Shown here piece after piece: positions 28,157 through 37,495 of a stretch of 64,000 bases of DNA; the first letter of the stretch is position 1, and each line of letters starts with the position of its first letter. Location of the stretch: the NCBI GenBank assembly GCA_963739645.1, contig CAVUBM010000080.1, positions 1-64,000 on the forward strand. The letters are read 5' to 3'. The translations under genes and the position numbers were made by a program. Origin of the DNA: JASHPR01 sp963739645. GTDB taxonomy: Bacteria; Actinomycetota; Actinomycetes; Streptosporangiales; Streptosporangiaceae. The notes below the pieces were generated by a model. The model was not told the DNA's origin and did no database searches. It worked only from the letters and a program-made list of their open reading frames with translations.

Positions 28157-29190
28157 CGAAGCTGCGCCCGGCCGGGCGGCTCGTCCCAGTCGGCCTGGTA
28201 GGGCTCGACCTCGATGCGCCACGGCGCGTCGTTGAAGAAGCTGGGCGACGGCCCGGAGCCGAACCGGGCGAACGCCGTGAAGTCCGTGGTCTCGCGGAAC
28301 GCGGGCTGCTGGTAGAGATCACGGGCGTAACCCCAGAGCGCGGGGAAGTCCACCAGCCGCCGCTCGCTGATCTTCCCGAGCGGGTTGTACCCGAGGTCGA
28401 ACCGGGCCAGGGTGGGCCACAGCCGCACGTCGGCCTCGGTCACCCCGGCGCCGAACAGGTAGCGCTGCCCGGCCAGCCGCTCGTCGAGGACGGTCAGGGT
28501 GCCGGTCAGCCGGTGCCGCAGCTGGGTGTACTCGGCCTCGGTCGTGGCGCCCGCGACCCGGTATGTCCCGTTGTTGACGGTCTCGTACACCCGCTCGTTC
28601 ATGGCGTCGATATCGGCGCGCAGCTCCGGCGGGTACAGGTCGGGCGACGGCGTGGCCCACGCCCCGAACTGGGTACCCAGGTCGATCGTGATGTCCGGGA
28701 AGTTGTTGCTGACCAGCCTGCCGGCCTGACGGTCCCAGAGCGCAGGCACGGAGACATGCCCGTCGTAGCCGGGCTCGGTGGCCTCGTACGCCTCGGCCAG
28801 CAGCGTGAAGCCGTTGACCGGGTCGGCGCCGCGCCGTTCCCGGAACGCCCAGCCGCGCCCGTCCCGCACGTCGTCGACGTAGGAGAGCGACACCACGTCG
28901 TCGAGGCCCTTCAGCTTCCTGACGATCGCGGTCCGCTGCGCCCACGGGCAGCCCCAGGCGATGTACAGGTGATAGCGGCCGGGCTCGGCGCGGTAGCCGC
29001 TGGAACCGTCAGCCGTGATCCGTCCCTGGAACCGGTAGCGCGGGCGCTCGAATGAGCTGCCGTGGTTGAAGCCCCGGCCCTCCCCGTACTGCCCGTACCG
29101 GTCATAGTCCACCGGGCTGGCGTACCTCGGGGCCTGCCCGCCCGCGGCGGTGTGCCCGTCTGCCCCTGCCTGTCCTGCCGTCTGGGCCAT
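28153..29190 (-). CDS. Glutathionyl-hydroquinone reductase-like (ECM4/omega-GST) protein
   Basis: The enzyme family reductively removes a thiol conjugate from quinones; in actinomycetes, which lack glutathione, the partner is presumably mycothiol. The MAQTAG start gives 345 residues; upstream codons show no support. The thioredoxin-like domain has the active-site Cys in YIAWGCPWAQRTAIVRKLKG. The GST C-terminal domain contains SNNFPDITIDLGTQFG, NNGTYRVAGATTEAEYTQ, RYLFGAGVTEADVRLWPTLA and the family-typical RLVDFPALWGYARDLYQ. It follows the hydroxyacid dehydrogenase and hemQ on the same strand and may be their last operon member. The frame is intact. Confidence 0.82.
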   Translation of the reverse strand: MAQTAGQAGADGHTAAGGQAPRYASPVDYDRYGQYGEGRGFNHGSSFERPRYRFQGRITADGSSGYRAEPGRYHLYIAWGCPWAQRTAIVRKLKGLDDVVSLSYVDDVRDGRGWAFRERRGADPVNGFTLLAEAYEATEPGYDGHVSVPALWDRQAGRLVSNNFPDITIDLGTQFGAWATPSPDLYPPELRADIDAMNERVYETVNNGTYRVAGATTEAEYTQLRHRLTGTLTVLDERLAGQRYLFGAGVTEADVRLWPTLARFDLGYNPLGKISERRLVDFPALWGYARDLYQQPAFRETTDFTAFARFGSGPSPSFFNDAPWRIEVEPYQADWDEPPGRAQLR

Positions 29191-29299
29191 CGCGCTGCCC
29201 TCGCATTCTGCGACGTTGCCGGTTACCGCCATCATCACATTCCGCGCGCGCCGGGCCGGAGCCGCCCGGAGCCGCGCTGGGGTTACCGCGCCGCGGTTA

Positions 29300-30292
29300 T
29301 CACGTCCGGCCGGGCCAGCGGCAGGACCCGGGAGCGTTCGCGGCCCAGTGCGGAGCACCACCGTCCGCCCACCGCCGCAGGTTCTCGGCGAATATCTCGC
29401 CGGTCCGCCGGAACATCAGGTCGGTCAGCCCGCCGGCGTGCGGGGTGGCGATGACCGCCGGATGGTCCAGCAGGGCGGAGTCAGGGTCGGCGGGCTCGCG
29501 GGCGAACACGTCGAGCCCGGCCCCGGCCACCTGGCCGGCCTGCAGGGCCGCCAGCAGGGCGTCTTCGTCCACCAGGCCGCCGCGGGCCACGTTGACGAAC
29601 AGCGCGCCTGGCTTCATCGCCGCGAACGCCTCCGCGCCGAACATCCCGGCGGTGCCGTCGTCGAGCATCGCGCAGCAGACCACCGCGTCGGCCTGGGCCA
29701 GCAGCCCGGTCAGCTGATCCGGCGCGGCGACCCGCTCCACGCCGGGCGGCCCGCCGCGCTCGGGATGCGCCCGCACCCCGAGCAGCCGGGTGCCGAACGG
29801 CGCCAGCCTGCGGGCCACGGCCGCGCCGATGGAGCCGAGGCCGACGATGAGCACGGTGCTGCCGACCAGCGACCCGCCGGTCGGCCGCTGTTCCCAGCGC
29901 CGGGCCAGGAGCGCGTCCCTGGCCTCATCGAACCGGCGGGCCAGGGCCAGCAGGAACAGCACGGCGAGCTCGGCCACGCTGTCGGCGTTGCCCCCGGCGT
30001 CGCCCGGGACCCGCGCCACCCAGACGCCCAGCTCGGTCGCGCGGGTGATGTCGACGCTTTCCAGGCCCACCCCGAACTGCTGCACCAGCCCGAATGTCCC
30101 GGCCTCCAGCACGGCCTTGTCGATCCTGGCGCCGAACGGGCACACCGCGGCGACGCCGTCGAGATGGTCGGCGATGTCCCGCGGCGGGCTGACGAGGATC
30201 TCCCACCCGGGCAGCAGCCCGGCCAGATCGGTCCAGCCGAGCTCGGCGGTGTAGCGCTCCCGGCCGAACAGCACCCGGCGCCGGGCGGTCAC
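29300..30292 (-). CDS. D-2-hydroxyacid dehydrogenase, NAD-binding
   Basis: This 330-residue protein has the two-domain fold of D-isomer 2-hydroxyacid dehydrogenases. The substrate domain includes FGLVQQFGVGLESVDITRAT. The Rossmann domain has GGSLVGSTVLIVGLGSIGAA with the GxGxxG motif. The catalytic Arg is in FVNVARGGLVDEDAL, and the His in VIATPHAGGLTDLMF; the Glu position is in DVFAREPADP. The substrate is unknown. The gene starts 7 nt after hemQ on the same strand, so it is co-transcribed with haem genes, though no direct link to haem synthesis is known to me. The frame is intact. Confidence 0.83.
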   Translation of the reverse strand: MTARRRVLFGRERYTAELGWTDLAGLLPGWEILVSPPRDIADHLDGVAAVCPFGARIDKAVLEAGTFGLVQQFGVGLESVDITRATELGVWVARVPGDAGGNADSVAELAVLFLLALARRFDEARDALLARRWEQRPTGGSLVGSTVLIVGLGSIGAAVARRLAPFGTRLLGVRAHPERGGPPGVERVAAPDQLTGLLAQADAVVCCAMLDDGTAGMFGAEAFAAMKPGALFVNVARGGLVDEDALLAALQAGQVAGAGLDVFAREPADPDSALLDHPAVIATPHAGGLTDLMFRRTGEIFAENLRRWADGGAPHWAANAPGSCRWPGRT

Positions 30293-30299
30293 GGCGCTG

Positions 30300-31073
30300 T
30301 CACGGCAGGGACGCGAGCAGTTCTCGCACCGGCTTGCGCCGGCCAGCGTAGAACGGGATCTCGACGCGGGTGTGCAGCCTGGCCTGCGCGCCGCGCAGAT
30401 GGCGCATGAGGTCCACGATCCGGTGCAGCTCGTCGGCCTCGAACGCGAGCATCCACTCGTAGTCGTTCAGCGCGAAGCAGGCGACCGTGTTGGCCCGGAC
30501 GTCCGGGTACTCCCTGGCCATCATCCCGTGCTCGGCGAGCAGGGCCCGGCGTTCCTCGGGGTCGAGCAGGTACCACTCATAGGACCGGACGAACGGGTAG
30601 ACGCTCACATAGGCGCGGGGCTCCTCCTCGGCCAGGAACGCCGGGACATGGCCCTTGTTGAACTCCGCGGGCCGGTGCAGCGCCATCGCCGACCAGACGG
30701 GCTCGCTGGCCCGGCCGAGCCCGGTCCGCCGGAACCGGGCGTACATCTCCTGCAGGTCATCGGATGACGGCGCGACCCACCAGAACATGAAGTCGGCGTC
30801 GGCCCGCAGACCCTGCAGGTCGTAGCAGCCGCGGGTCACGACGCCCTTGCCCGCGGCCTGCTGGCACAGCTCGCTGACCTCGGCGGCGAGACCAGGCCGG
30901 CCGGACTTCGTCTGCTCCCCGGCGGCCTCGAGCGCGCCCGGGCCGGTGACCCGGAAGACCGACCACATCGTGTAGCGGATCAGCTCGTTCAGGTCCCGCG
31001 CCTTGGGCCGCTGCCCTTCCGGGTGGCGCTCCTCGGTCTTGCCGGGCCGGTGCCCGGCGTCGTTCCCAGCCAT
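30300..31073 (-). CDS. hemQ: Coproheme decarboxylase HemQ/ChdC (chlorite dismutase family)
   Basis: HemQ converts iron-coproporphyrin III to haem b by two peroxide-dependent decarboxylations, the last step of the Gram-positive pathway. The ATG at 31071-31073 gives 257 residues. A polar N-terminus leads to LNELIRYTMWSVFRVTGPGA. The ferredoxin-like core follows: GVVTRGCYDLQGLRADADFM, FWWVAPSSDDLQEMYARFRR and VSVYPFVRSYEWYLL, the last a Tyr-rich segment that in characterised enzymes carries the radical tyrosine. Then come LLAEHGMMAREYPDVRANTV, with the likely proximal haem histidine, and DYEWMLAFEADELHRIVDL. It lies between hemY and a hydroxyacid dehydrogenase gene. Confidence 0.9.
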   Translation of the reverse strand: MAGNDAGHRPGKTEERHPEGQRPKARDLNELIRYTMWSVFRVTGPGALEAAGEQTKSGRPGLAAEVSELCQQAAGKGVVTRGCYDLQGLRADADFMFWWVAPSSDDLQEMYARFRRTGLGRASEPVWSAMALHRPAEFNKGHVPAFLAEEEPRAYVSVYPFVRSYEWYLLDPEERRALLAEHGMMAREYPDVRANTVACFALNDYEWMLAFEADELHRIVDLMRHLRGAQARLHTRVEIPFYAGRRKPVRELLASLP

Positions 31074-31158
31074 GTCGTTATTGTCCCATCGGAATCTGGT
31101 CCTTCGGTCCCCCGCTCGGCTCATCGCCGGGCGGGGCGTCAGGGCGGCTTGAGTCGGT

Positions 31159-32652
31159 TTACCAGGCGCCGCGCCGCCGGGCGTCGGCGGGCCCGGCCTG
31201 GCGGGTGGCCAGGAAGGCGAGCACCTGGTCCGCGGCCCGCCGGGCCGAGGCGATGCAGGCCGGGATGCCGATCCCGTCGTAGGCCGCCCCGCAGACCGCG
31301 AGGCCGGGCAGGTTCGCGACCCCGGACCGGACCCGCGCGACGCGGTCCAGGTGGCCCACCGCGTACTGCGGCAGCCCGCCGCCCCACCGGCTGACCCGCA
31401 CGTCAGCGGGAACGCCGCGCACTCCGGTCGCGTCCGCCAGGTCGGCAGCGGCCAGCCGGGCCAGCTCGCTGTCGTCCCGCTGCAGCAGGGCCTCCTCGCC
31501 CACCCGGCCCACGGAGCACCGCACGATGTCCAGGGCGGCGCCGTCGGCCCGCAGGTGCGGCCACTTCACCGTGCTGAACGTGACGGCCTTGACTACCCGG
31601 CCGTCGACCGCGGGGACCAGGTAGCCGCTGCCCTGCGGCGGATGCGGGAACGCGTCACGCGGGAAGGCCACCGTGACGATCGCCATACTCGCGTATTCGA
31701 TCTCGCCGAGCGCAGCCGCGGCCGCCGCGGCCGCCGGCAGGCCGGCCAGCAGCCTGCTGGCCGGACGGGCGGGCACGGCGAGGATGACCGCGTCGGCGTC
31801 CAGCCGTTCCGGGGCCCGGGTCGGGCCGATGGTCAGCCGCCAGCCCGGTCCCCGCCCATCTCCCCGTCCCCCGGCACCGTCCCCGGTCACCGTGCGGGCG
31901 AGCTCCCGGGTCATCGCGTTGGTCCGCACCGTCGCGCCGGACGCGGCGGCGATCGCGGGCGGCAGCGTGCCCAGGCCGCCCGACAGCGTGGTGAACACGG
32001 GCGTGGCCGGGCGCGGCGCATCCGGGGCGGGCAGCAGCGATGCCGCCGCCGCGGTGAGGGAGCGGTGCTGCCGCGAGGCCTGCGCCAGCCCGGGGAGGGT
32101 GGCCTCGGCGGACAGCTCGTCGGACCGGCCCGCGTAGACCCCGCCGAGCAGCGGATCGACCAGCCGGTCCACGAGCTCCTGGCCGAACCTCGCCCCGACC
32201 AGGCTGGCCACCGTCACGTCACCGTCCCGCGGGGTTGGCGGCAGCTGGAGATCTTCGCGGGCCCTGGCCAGCCCCGCCGGGGACAGGATCCCGGAGGTCT
32301 CCAGCTCACCCAGGTCCCCGGGTACGCCCATGAACTGGCGTTTCGGCAGCGGGCGCAGCTGTCCGCGGGTCCAGATGGCCGCGGCGGTGGTGCCGGCCGG
32401 CACCAGCTGGCCGGCCAGTCCGACGGCGTCGATCAAATCGAGCCCCTCGGGGCGGCGGGCGAGCAGGGCCTCAGCGCCCGCGTCGACGTCGATCCCAGCG
32501 ATCTCGGAAACCGAGAGCTTGCCGCCGAGCCGTGGCGAGCCCTCGAGCACGGTGACGTCCGCGCCCTGGTCACGGAGGAAGAATGCCGCGGCGAGCCCGG
32601 AGATGCCGCCGCCCACGATCGCGACGGCCGGCCGCTGGGATGGTGCATGCAC
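31159..32652 (-). CDS. hemY: Coproporphyrinogen III oxidase / protoporphyrinogen oxidase (HemY/CgoX)
   Basis: This FAD enzyme oxidises coproporphyrinogen III to coproporphyrin III in the pathway that ends with HemQ. The 497-residue protein begins with the dinucleotide-binding motif VAIVGGGISGLAAAFFLRDQ and the GG motif VTVLEGSPRLGGKLSV. DAGAEALLARRPEGLDLIDA and VDPLLGGVYAGRSDELSAEA are typical of the family. The C-terminal FAD segment reads VANLPGLAVCGAAYDGIGIP. The start codon is GTG. hemQ follows on the same strand, so the two are probably co-transcribed. hemE, normally adjacent, lies 5 kb away behind four other genes. The frame is intact. Confidence 0.88.
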   Translation of the reverse strand: MHAPSQRPAVAIVGGGISGLAAAFFLRDQGADVTVLEGSPRLGGKLSVSEIAGIDVDAGAEALLARRPEGLDLIDAVGLAGQLVPAGTTAAAIWTRGQLRPLPKRQFMGVPGDLGELETSGILSPAGLARAREDLQLPPTPRDGDVTVASLVGARFGQELVDRLVDPLLGGVYAGRSDELSAEATLPGLAQASRQHRSLTAAAASLLPAPDAPRPATPVFTTLSGGLGTLPPAIAAASGATVRTNAMTRELARTVTGDGAGGRGDGRGPGWRLTIGPTRAPERLDADAVILAVPARPASRLLAGLPAAAAAAAALGEIEYASMAIVTVAFPRDAFPHPPQGSGYLVPAVDGRVVKAVTFSTVKWPHLRADGAALDIVRCSVGRVGEEALLQRDDSELARLAAADLADATGVRGVPADVRVSRWGGGLPQYAVGHLDRVARVRSGVANLPGLAVCGAAYDGIGIPACIASARRAADQVLAFLATRQAGPADARRRGAW

Positions 32653-32761
32653 CTGTCTACTGTGCCCTACCGGGATGCGTGATCACCGCGGGCCCGTCCG
32701 CTATCGGACCCCCACCCGCAGCGATCACACTGATCAGAGTCGGGACACGGCCGGCGAAGAC

Positions 32762-34574
32762 TCAGCCGTGCCTGCTGTTCCCGCCATTCCTGGTGGCGTT
32801 GCCGCCGTTGCTGTGACCGAGTTCAGCGAACGGGAACGCGCGGTGGCGGCGGGGCGGGATCAGGAAGTTCTGCCGCCGCGTCGCGGTGATGAACCGCTCC
32901 AGGCCGTTGTCGTCCGGGTCCACGCCGAACTCCTTCTGCAGATCAAGCGAGGCCTGGTTGGTCCGCATGGTCGCGAAGAAATCGGCCGACGGTACGAACA
33001 CCGTGAACTGGAGCTTCGCCTGCTCGGTCCCGTCGGGCACATCCATGCCGTCGAAGCCCGGCCCGTCCATCCGCAGGTGGATCGGCGCTCCGGCGGCGGT
33101 GCGGGATGAGCGCTGCAGGCGTGGAAATGTGGCCCATCCGGTGCTCTGGCTTGCCGGTGGCCGGGTCGGGCAGCGTGCCGATGCCCTCGGCGCTCCGCTG
33201 CGCGTCGTCGAAGCCCTTGAACTCGTTCTGCAGGAACGAAGGGCCGCCGCCGTTGACGAACTGGTTGGCCACGCCCATGGATGGCGGCGGGTCGGCCCGG
33301 AACATGTACTGGACCCGTTCCAGGTACGTCCCGTCGTCGCCCGGGACGTTGGCCACGTCCAGGTCGAAGAACTGGATCATGTCCAGGATGTCGTGCGACA
33401 GGTGCTGCATCGACCCGAGGTCGAAGTAGTCACCTGGCTCGGCGGAGGTGAGGTCGATCCCGCCGCCGCCCACGAAGGTGACGTTCTGCGCGGGTGCGCT
33501 GGCGTTCACCTGCTGGTCGGCGAACCCCATCCACATCGGGGACTGCGGGTTCACGAACGAGGCGAAGGGCAGGTGGTTGGTGTCCGCCACGTTGCGCGGC
33601 AGGCCCTGCTGGACGAACATCACCCGGGCGCTGGTGAACGTCAGCCCCGTGCTCAGGCTGGGCGACGGGACGTGCTCCCCGCCGAGCCGGTTGCTGCCGC
33701 CCAGGAACGCCATCACATCCCACAGGTTGTCCACGTTGTCACTGCGCAGCGTGAACAGCATGTCGTTCTGCTCGATCCGGACCGGGACGTTGAACCTCAC
33801 CTTGGTGATGCCGGGGTTGGCCGGGCTCACATCGGTGGGCGCTGGTACCGCCTCCTCCAGGACGAACCGGCTGTTGTCGGAGGCCAGGCGTGGCACAAGC
33901 GTGTTGAACATCCAGCTGGGGAACCGGTTGAAGTACGGCAGGCCGTAGGCGACGAACGTGAACACACCCTGCGCCGCGAACGGGTAGACCTCCTCGATCC
34001 GGTCCAGGGCGTCGGCGAGCTGGCCCTGGTCGTCCTGGGTCGGGGTGGAGCCGAGCCGGGCCGGCGCGAACAGCGTGTAGACCGGCGGGAACGAGACCAC
34101 GACGCCGTCGATGGTCACGGCCGGGGACGCGAACGCGGACAGGTCGAACTGGATGTCCGACAGGGTCGCGGTCACCGCCTGGGCGCCGTGCCCATGCGCC
34201 GGGTCGACTGCGAGCCGCACCGGCACCGAGGCGAGATGCCGCATCCCCTCCAGCCCGGCGAACGCGGCGGCGAGACCGCCCCCGGTGAGCAGAAGCTTGC
34301 GGCGGGACACGCTGCGCTCTGAGCCAGGATCGGGCTGCGGGTCGGCGTCGGCCTGGTGCCGGGGTCCGGTCGGCACATGATGCGTCTCGGCCCGGCGCCC
34401 GCCGCGGGACTCTGGCTGCTTGCGCGGGGCCGCGTGCTGCGGTTCGAACCAGTCCCGGGCGGACTCACCGGCGTTCTGCCGGGAGTCGTCCCGGCCGCCT
34501 TCACCGTCGGCAGCCCGCTTGGTACCTCGGCGTTTCTTGGTGCTCCGGTGTTCAGAACCCGTGGAATGGACCAT
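32762..34574 (-). CDS. Tat-exported DUF7405 family protein, frameshifted
   Basis: A GGAGG site five bases upstream supports this start despite the long hydrophilic N-terminus. At about residue 90 a twin-arginine signal appears: SVSRRKLLLTGGGLAAAFAG. The mature part is beta-rich and well conserved in actinobacteria, with VVSFPPVYTLFAPARLG, FTFVAYGLPYFNRFPSWMF, FNVPVRIEQNDMLFTLRSDN, VMFVQQGLPRNVADTNHLPF, PQSPMWMGFADQQVNASAP and SMQHLSHDILDMIQFFDLD. A one-base shift near 33,100 leads to the C-terminus LQFTVFVPSADFFATMRTNQ and FITATRRQNFLIPPRRHRAF. Several conserved His, Met and Tyr residues could bind a cofactor, but the function is unknown. It follows hemY's upstream region in the split haem cluster. 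Confidence 0.6.
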
Positions 34575-34685
34575 GACGGCCTCCAGGAGGCGTGAGAAGA
34601 GTGAGGCGAGAGTGGCGACCGAGGCGGGGTCACGGTCTCGGGGCCAGCACGGAGGAACGGGGGACCTCCGCGCCCGCGGATCACA
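34575..34685. promoter_or_regulatory. Short gap upstream of the DUF7405 gene
   Basis: This 111-nt gap separates the DUF7405 start from the LuxR stop on the same strand. It holds the GGAGG ribosome-binding site for the DUF7405 gene. No T-tract terminator is visible. Confidence 0.4.
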
Positions 34686-35420
34686 CTAGGACCGCCAGTC
34701 ACTCCTGGACAGGGACGAGTACCCCTCGGGAGACGGACGCCCCTTGGGGGGTCCGGCCGGGGCCGATCCGGCCCCGGGCAGCAGGCCGAAGGCATCGGCC
34801 ACGGCCAGCGCGCCTGACCTGTTGCGCACGCCGAGCTTGCGGAACATGCGGGTCTGGACGTTCTCCACGGTCTTCGGTGCGATCCCCAGCACCCGGGCGG
34901 TCTGCCGGATCGAATGGCCGCGGGACAGGGAGCGCAGGATGTCGCTCTCCCGCGCGGTCAGCTCGGGCAGCTCGAGCCTGCCCGGCGCCCGCTCATCCCA
35001 GCGGGCGCGCACCGCACCGATCAGCGGCCGCATCGGGCTCGAGTCCACCACCAGGTACCCCTGGCCGACCATACGCAGGACGGACAGGAAATGGTCATCG
35101 ATACGCTCCGCCGACACCAGTGAGGCGGCCCCGCTGGCGAGCGCCTCGGCGAGCTCGGGCGGATCGAGAGGCTTGCTGTGCACGAGTATGGCCGGGACAC
35201 CGAGCTCAGCCACCAGGTCCCAGTCCCGTGATTCTGGGTCGACGAGCACAACCATGATCGGGCCACGGTGCCAGCGGGCCCAGTGCGTATCCGCCACCGG
35301 GCCGGGCTCCCGCACCAGGACAAACGGCAGCGAGCTGCGGACCAGGGCCGCCACAATCTGCTCGAGGGCCGGGTTGGGCTGCCCGGACACCACCGCCAGC
35401 GCCACCGAGTCGGCGTCCAT
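34686..35420 (-). CDS. LuxR-family transcriptional regulator with degenerate receiver-like domain
   Basis: The protein has 244 residues. The N-terminal half looks like a receiver fold (VALAVVSGQPNPALEQIVAA, IMVVLVDPESRDWDLVAELG) but lacks the usual acidic cluster, so phosphorylation is doubtful. The C-terminal LuxR helix-turn-helix reads LPELTARESDILRSLSRGHS, RQTARVLGIAPKTVENVQTR and MFRKLGVRNRSGALAVADAF. The start codon lies 215 nt inside the 3' end of the upstream LuxR reading frame. It may regulate the neighbouring DUF7405 or haem genes, which is inference from position only. Confidence 0.75.
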   Translation of the reverse strand: MDADSVALAVVSGQPNPALEQIVAALVRSSLPFVLVREPGPVADTHWARWHRGPIMVVLVDPESRDWDLVAELGVPAILVHSKPLDPPELAEALASGAASLVSAERIDDHFLSVLRMVGQGYLVVDSSPMRPLIGAVRARWDERAPGRLELPELTARESDILRSLSRGHSIRQTARVLGIAPKTVENVQTRMFRKLGVRNRSGALAVADAFGLLPGAGSAPAGPPKGRPSPEGYSSLSRSDWRS

Positions 35421-36054
35421 GGGCTGCCGCCGTCGCGGCGGCCGGAGCGGCGCTGCGGTCGAGCATTCCCATCGAGGCCGCCTTGGCGACCGCGTGCACG
35501 CTGCTGCTCACGTCCAGCTTCGCGTAGACGCGGCGCTTGAGGTTCTCCACCGTCAACGGGCTGATCTTCAGCAAGGCCGCGATCTCGGCCACGCCGTGGC
35601 CCGACCCGGTGAGCACGACAAGCTCGAGCTCACGGTCGGTCAGGGAGCCGGTGACGTCCTTGGCGTGCTTGCCCTTCCTGCGGCGCAGCAGGGCCATGAC
35701 GGCAGCCAGGCCGTGCGACTCGGGAACGAGTGACGCCACGCCCGCGCGGCAGGCCGCGGCCAGCTCCTGCTCGGACGCATCCCGGTAGGTCACGATCACG
35801 TTCACCTCGGGGAAGCGCCGGGTGAGCGCACCGACCCGCGCCGCGATCTCGCCCAGCCGCTGGCCCGCGTCGAGGATCACGACGTCAGGGCGCCGCAGCT
35901 CACACAGATCAAATACAGCTTCCGGCTCGGCGACATTGCCGACCACGGTGACGTCCGGCCGCACGGCCAGACAGGTGGACAGAGTGTCGCGGAGCAGCCG
36001 GCGCGGCGACTGCACGGCTACCCTGACGGTTTCGCGAGCGGGGGACGCGACCAT
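35206..36054 (-). CDS. LuxR-family response regulator; 3' end overlaps the next gene
   Basis: The receiver domain reads TVRVAVQSPRRLLRDTLSTC, LRRPDVVILDAGQRLGEIAA, with the likely phosphoacceptor Asp in VVILDAG, then VNVIVTYRDASEQELAAACR. The LuxR helix-turn-helix is LTDRELELVVLTGSGHGVAE and IAALLKISPLTVENLKRRVY. Homologous sequence ends at about VAKAASMGMLDRS near 35,455. The remaining 80 codons are an out-of-frame reading of the next regulator, which suggests a lost stop codon or an indel near 35,430. The start MVASPARET (36,054) is preferred to an upstream GTG. It lies divergent from the DUF4349 lipoprotein gene. Confidence 0.72.
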   Translation of the reverse strand: MVASPARETVRVAVQSPRRLLRDTLSTCLAVRPDVTVVGNVAEPEAVFDLCELRRPDVVILDAGQRLGEIAARVGALTRRFPEVNVIVTYRDASEQELAAACRAGVASLVPESHGLAAVMALLRRRKGKHAKDVTGSLTDRELELVVLTGSGHGVAEIAALLKISPLTVENLKRRVYAKLDVSSSVHAVAKAASMGMLDRSAAPAAATAAAHGRRLGGAGGGVRAAQPGPRADCGGPGPQLAAVCPGAGARPGGGYALGPLAPWPDHGCARRPRITGLGPGG

Positions 36055-36084
36055 CGTTAGCCTGCGATTCTCGTTTCTCCACAC

Positions 36085-36583
36085 ATAGTGGGTAAGTGCG
36101 GAATCGCAGTCTACGCCGGAGGAGCCTTTAACCGCCGCTCGGTTGACCTTTATGGAGAAATCTGCTCTGGTGTCTGGATTCGCAGAATTACCGGCCCGGT
36201 GATCCCTACCAGGACGGTGCTGCCGAGCGAAACTGAGCGGCTACCGGCTGTATCCTCGCTTTTCCTGGCGGCTGTCTTCGGGTTTCTCCCCGCTGACATC
36301 GAGATTTCCCTCAGCGGCCACCTGACCGGCTTTCCGGAGAAGATGATAACTGGCAGAAGCGCCGGCAATCTAACAAATCCTGAGATCCGAATGTGATTCG
36401 GTGTAACACCGGATTCCTCGCCGGGCCGGCCGGTGGCGGCTGACCAGTCGTGCCCTCGCCCGCCTGCCGCAGCACGGTGCGGACCTGGTCGTCGCACAGC
36501 ACGCCGTGCCGCCAGGCAATCTGTTACCGGACCGTGCCCGGGCCCGGGGGAACCGCCTGGCCGACCGGGCGCGTCCCAGCGGC
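36085..36583. other. 500-bp divergent intergenic region of lower GC
   Basis: The region between the LuxR and DUF4349 genes is clearly less GC-rich than its neighbours (for example around 36120-36400). A 102-codon plus-strand reading frame (36088-36396) shows no family resemblance or ribosome-binding site and is not called. The region should hold the promoters of both genes. I see no clear operator. Confidence 0.4.
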
Positions 36584-37495
36584 ATGAACACCTCCCTCCG
36601 GGCCCGCGGGTTCCGCGGGCCGCTGCGCACCACCGCACTCACGTGCGCCGGGCTGATGTCCGGCGCAGCCTTGCTGCTGTCCGGCTGCTCGCAGGGCTCC
36701 GCCGCGGGCTCGGCGGGCCTGGCCGCCTCCGGCAGGGCCGCCGCACCATCGGCCGCATCGTCGGGGTCGGCCTCGGCCTCCCAGGCGGCCCAGCTCGCCC
36801 TGTCCGGCCAGAACATCATTTACACCGCGAACCTCACGGTCCGGGCGAAGAACGTAACATCCGCCGCGAACCGCGCGGCCAGCATCGTTACGGCCGCCGG
36901 CGGCTACGTCTCCGGCGAGCAGTCCTCGGTCGACCCGGCTGACCGGGCCCGGTCCACGGTCAGCCTGCAGCTGAAGATCCCGGTCGCGGTGTACCCGGCC
37001 ACCCTGCACACGCTGTCCGCCGCGCTCGGCACCCAGACCTCGCTGGCCCGCCGCGCCCAAGACGTCACGGAGCGGGTCGCCGACGTGACCAGCCGGGTCA
37101 CCTCGGCGCAGGACGCCATCACCCAGCTCCAGGCGCTGCTGAGGCGGGCCGGCTCGGTCAGCGGCCTGCTCAGCGTGCAGGAGCAGATCAACACCGAGGA
37201 GTCAGGGCTCGAGGCGCTGCAGGCCCAGCAGCGGGCGCTGGCCCGGGAGACCAGCTACGCGACCGTGTCGGTGACGCTGATGAGCCAGCACCGGACAACC
37301 GCTGCGGAACGGAAGTCCCACGGGTTCCTGGCCGGCCTGGGCGCGGGCTGGCGGGGACTGCGGCTGGCCCTCTCCTGGCTGCTCACGGTGCTGGGCGCGG
37401 TGCTGCCGTTCGCCGTGGTCGCGATCGCGGTGGCCGGGGTCGGCTACACGGCGCGGCGCCCGCTGCGGCGCCTGTTCCGGCGCAGCACGGTCTAG
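36584..37495 (+). CDS. DUF4349 domain lipoprotein
   Basis: The MNTSLRARG start gives 303 residues with a lipoprotein signal (LTCAGLMSGAALLLSGC), so it is anchored outside the membrane. An Ala/Ser linker precedes the DUF4349 domain: IIYTANLTVRAKNVTSAANR, IVTAAGGYVSGEQSSVDPAD, TVSLQLKIPVAVYPATLHTL and VTERVADVTSRVTSAQDAIT. A coiled-coil region follows to about residue 225. A C-terminal membrane segment (LALSWLLTVLGAVLPFAVVA) and a basic tail anchor it a second time. The function of the family is unknown. Its stop overlaps that of the convergent hemE gene by 4 nt. Confidence 0.8.
   Translation: MNTSLRARGFRGPLRTTALTCAGLMSGAALLLSGCSQGSAAGSAGLAASGRAAAPSAASSGSASASQAAQLALSGQNIIYTANLTVRAKNVTSAANRAASIVTAAGGYVSGEQSSVDPADRARSTVSLQLKIPVAVYPATLHTLSAALGTQTSLARRAQDVTERVADVTSRVTSAQDAITQLQALLRRAGSVSGLLSVQEQINTEESGLEALQAQQRALARETSYATVSVTLMSQHRTTAAERKSHGFLAGLGAGWRGLRLALSWLLTVLGAVLPFAVVAIAVAGVGYTARRPLRRLFRRSTV

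Noticed and set aside
36088..36396. 102-codon frame in the LuxR-DUF4349 gap
   Set aside because: There is no ribosome-binding site and no recognisable domain; the region is probably regulatory.
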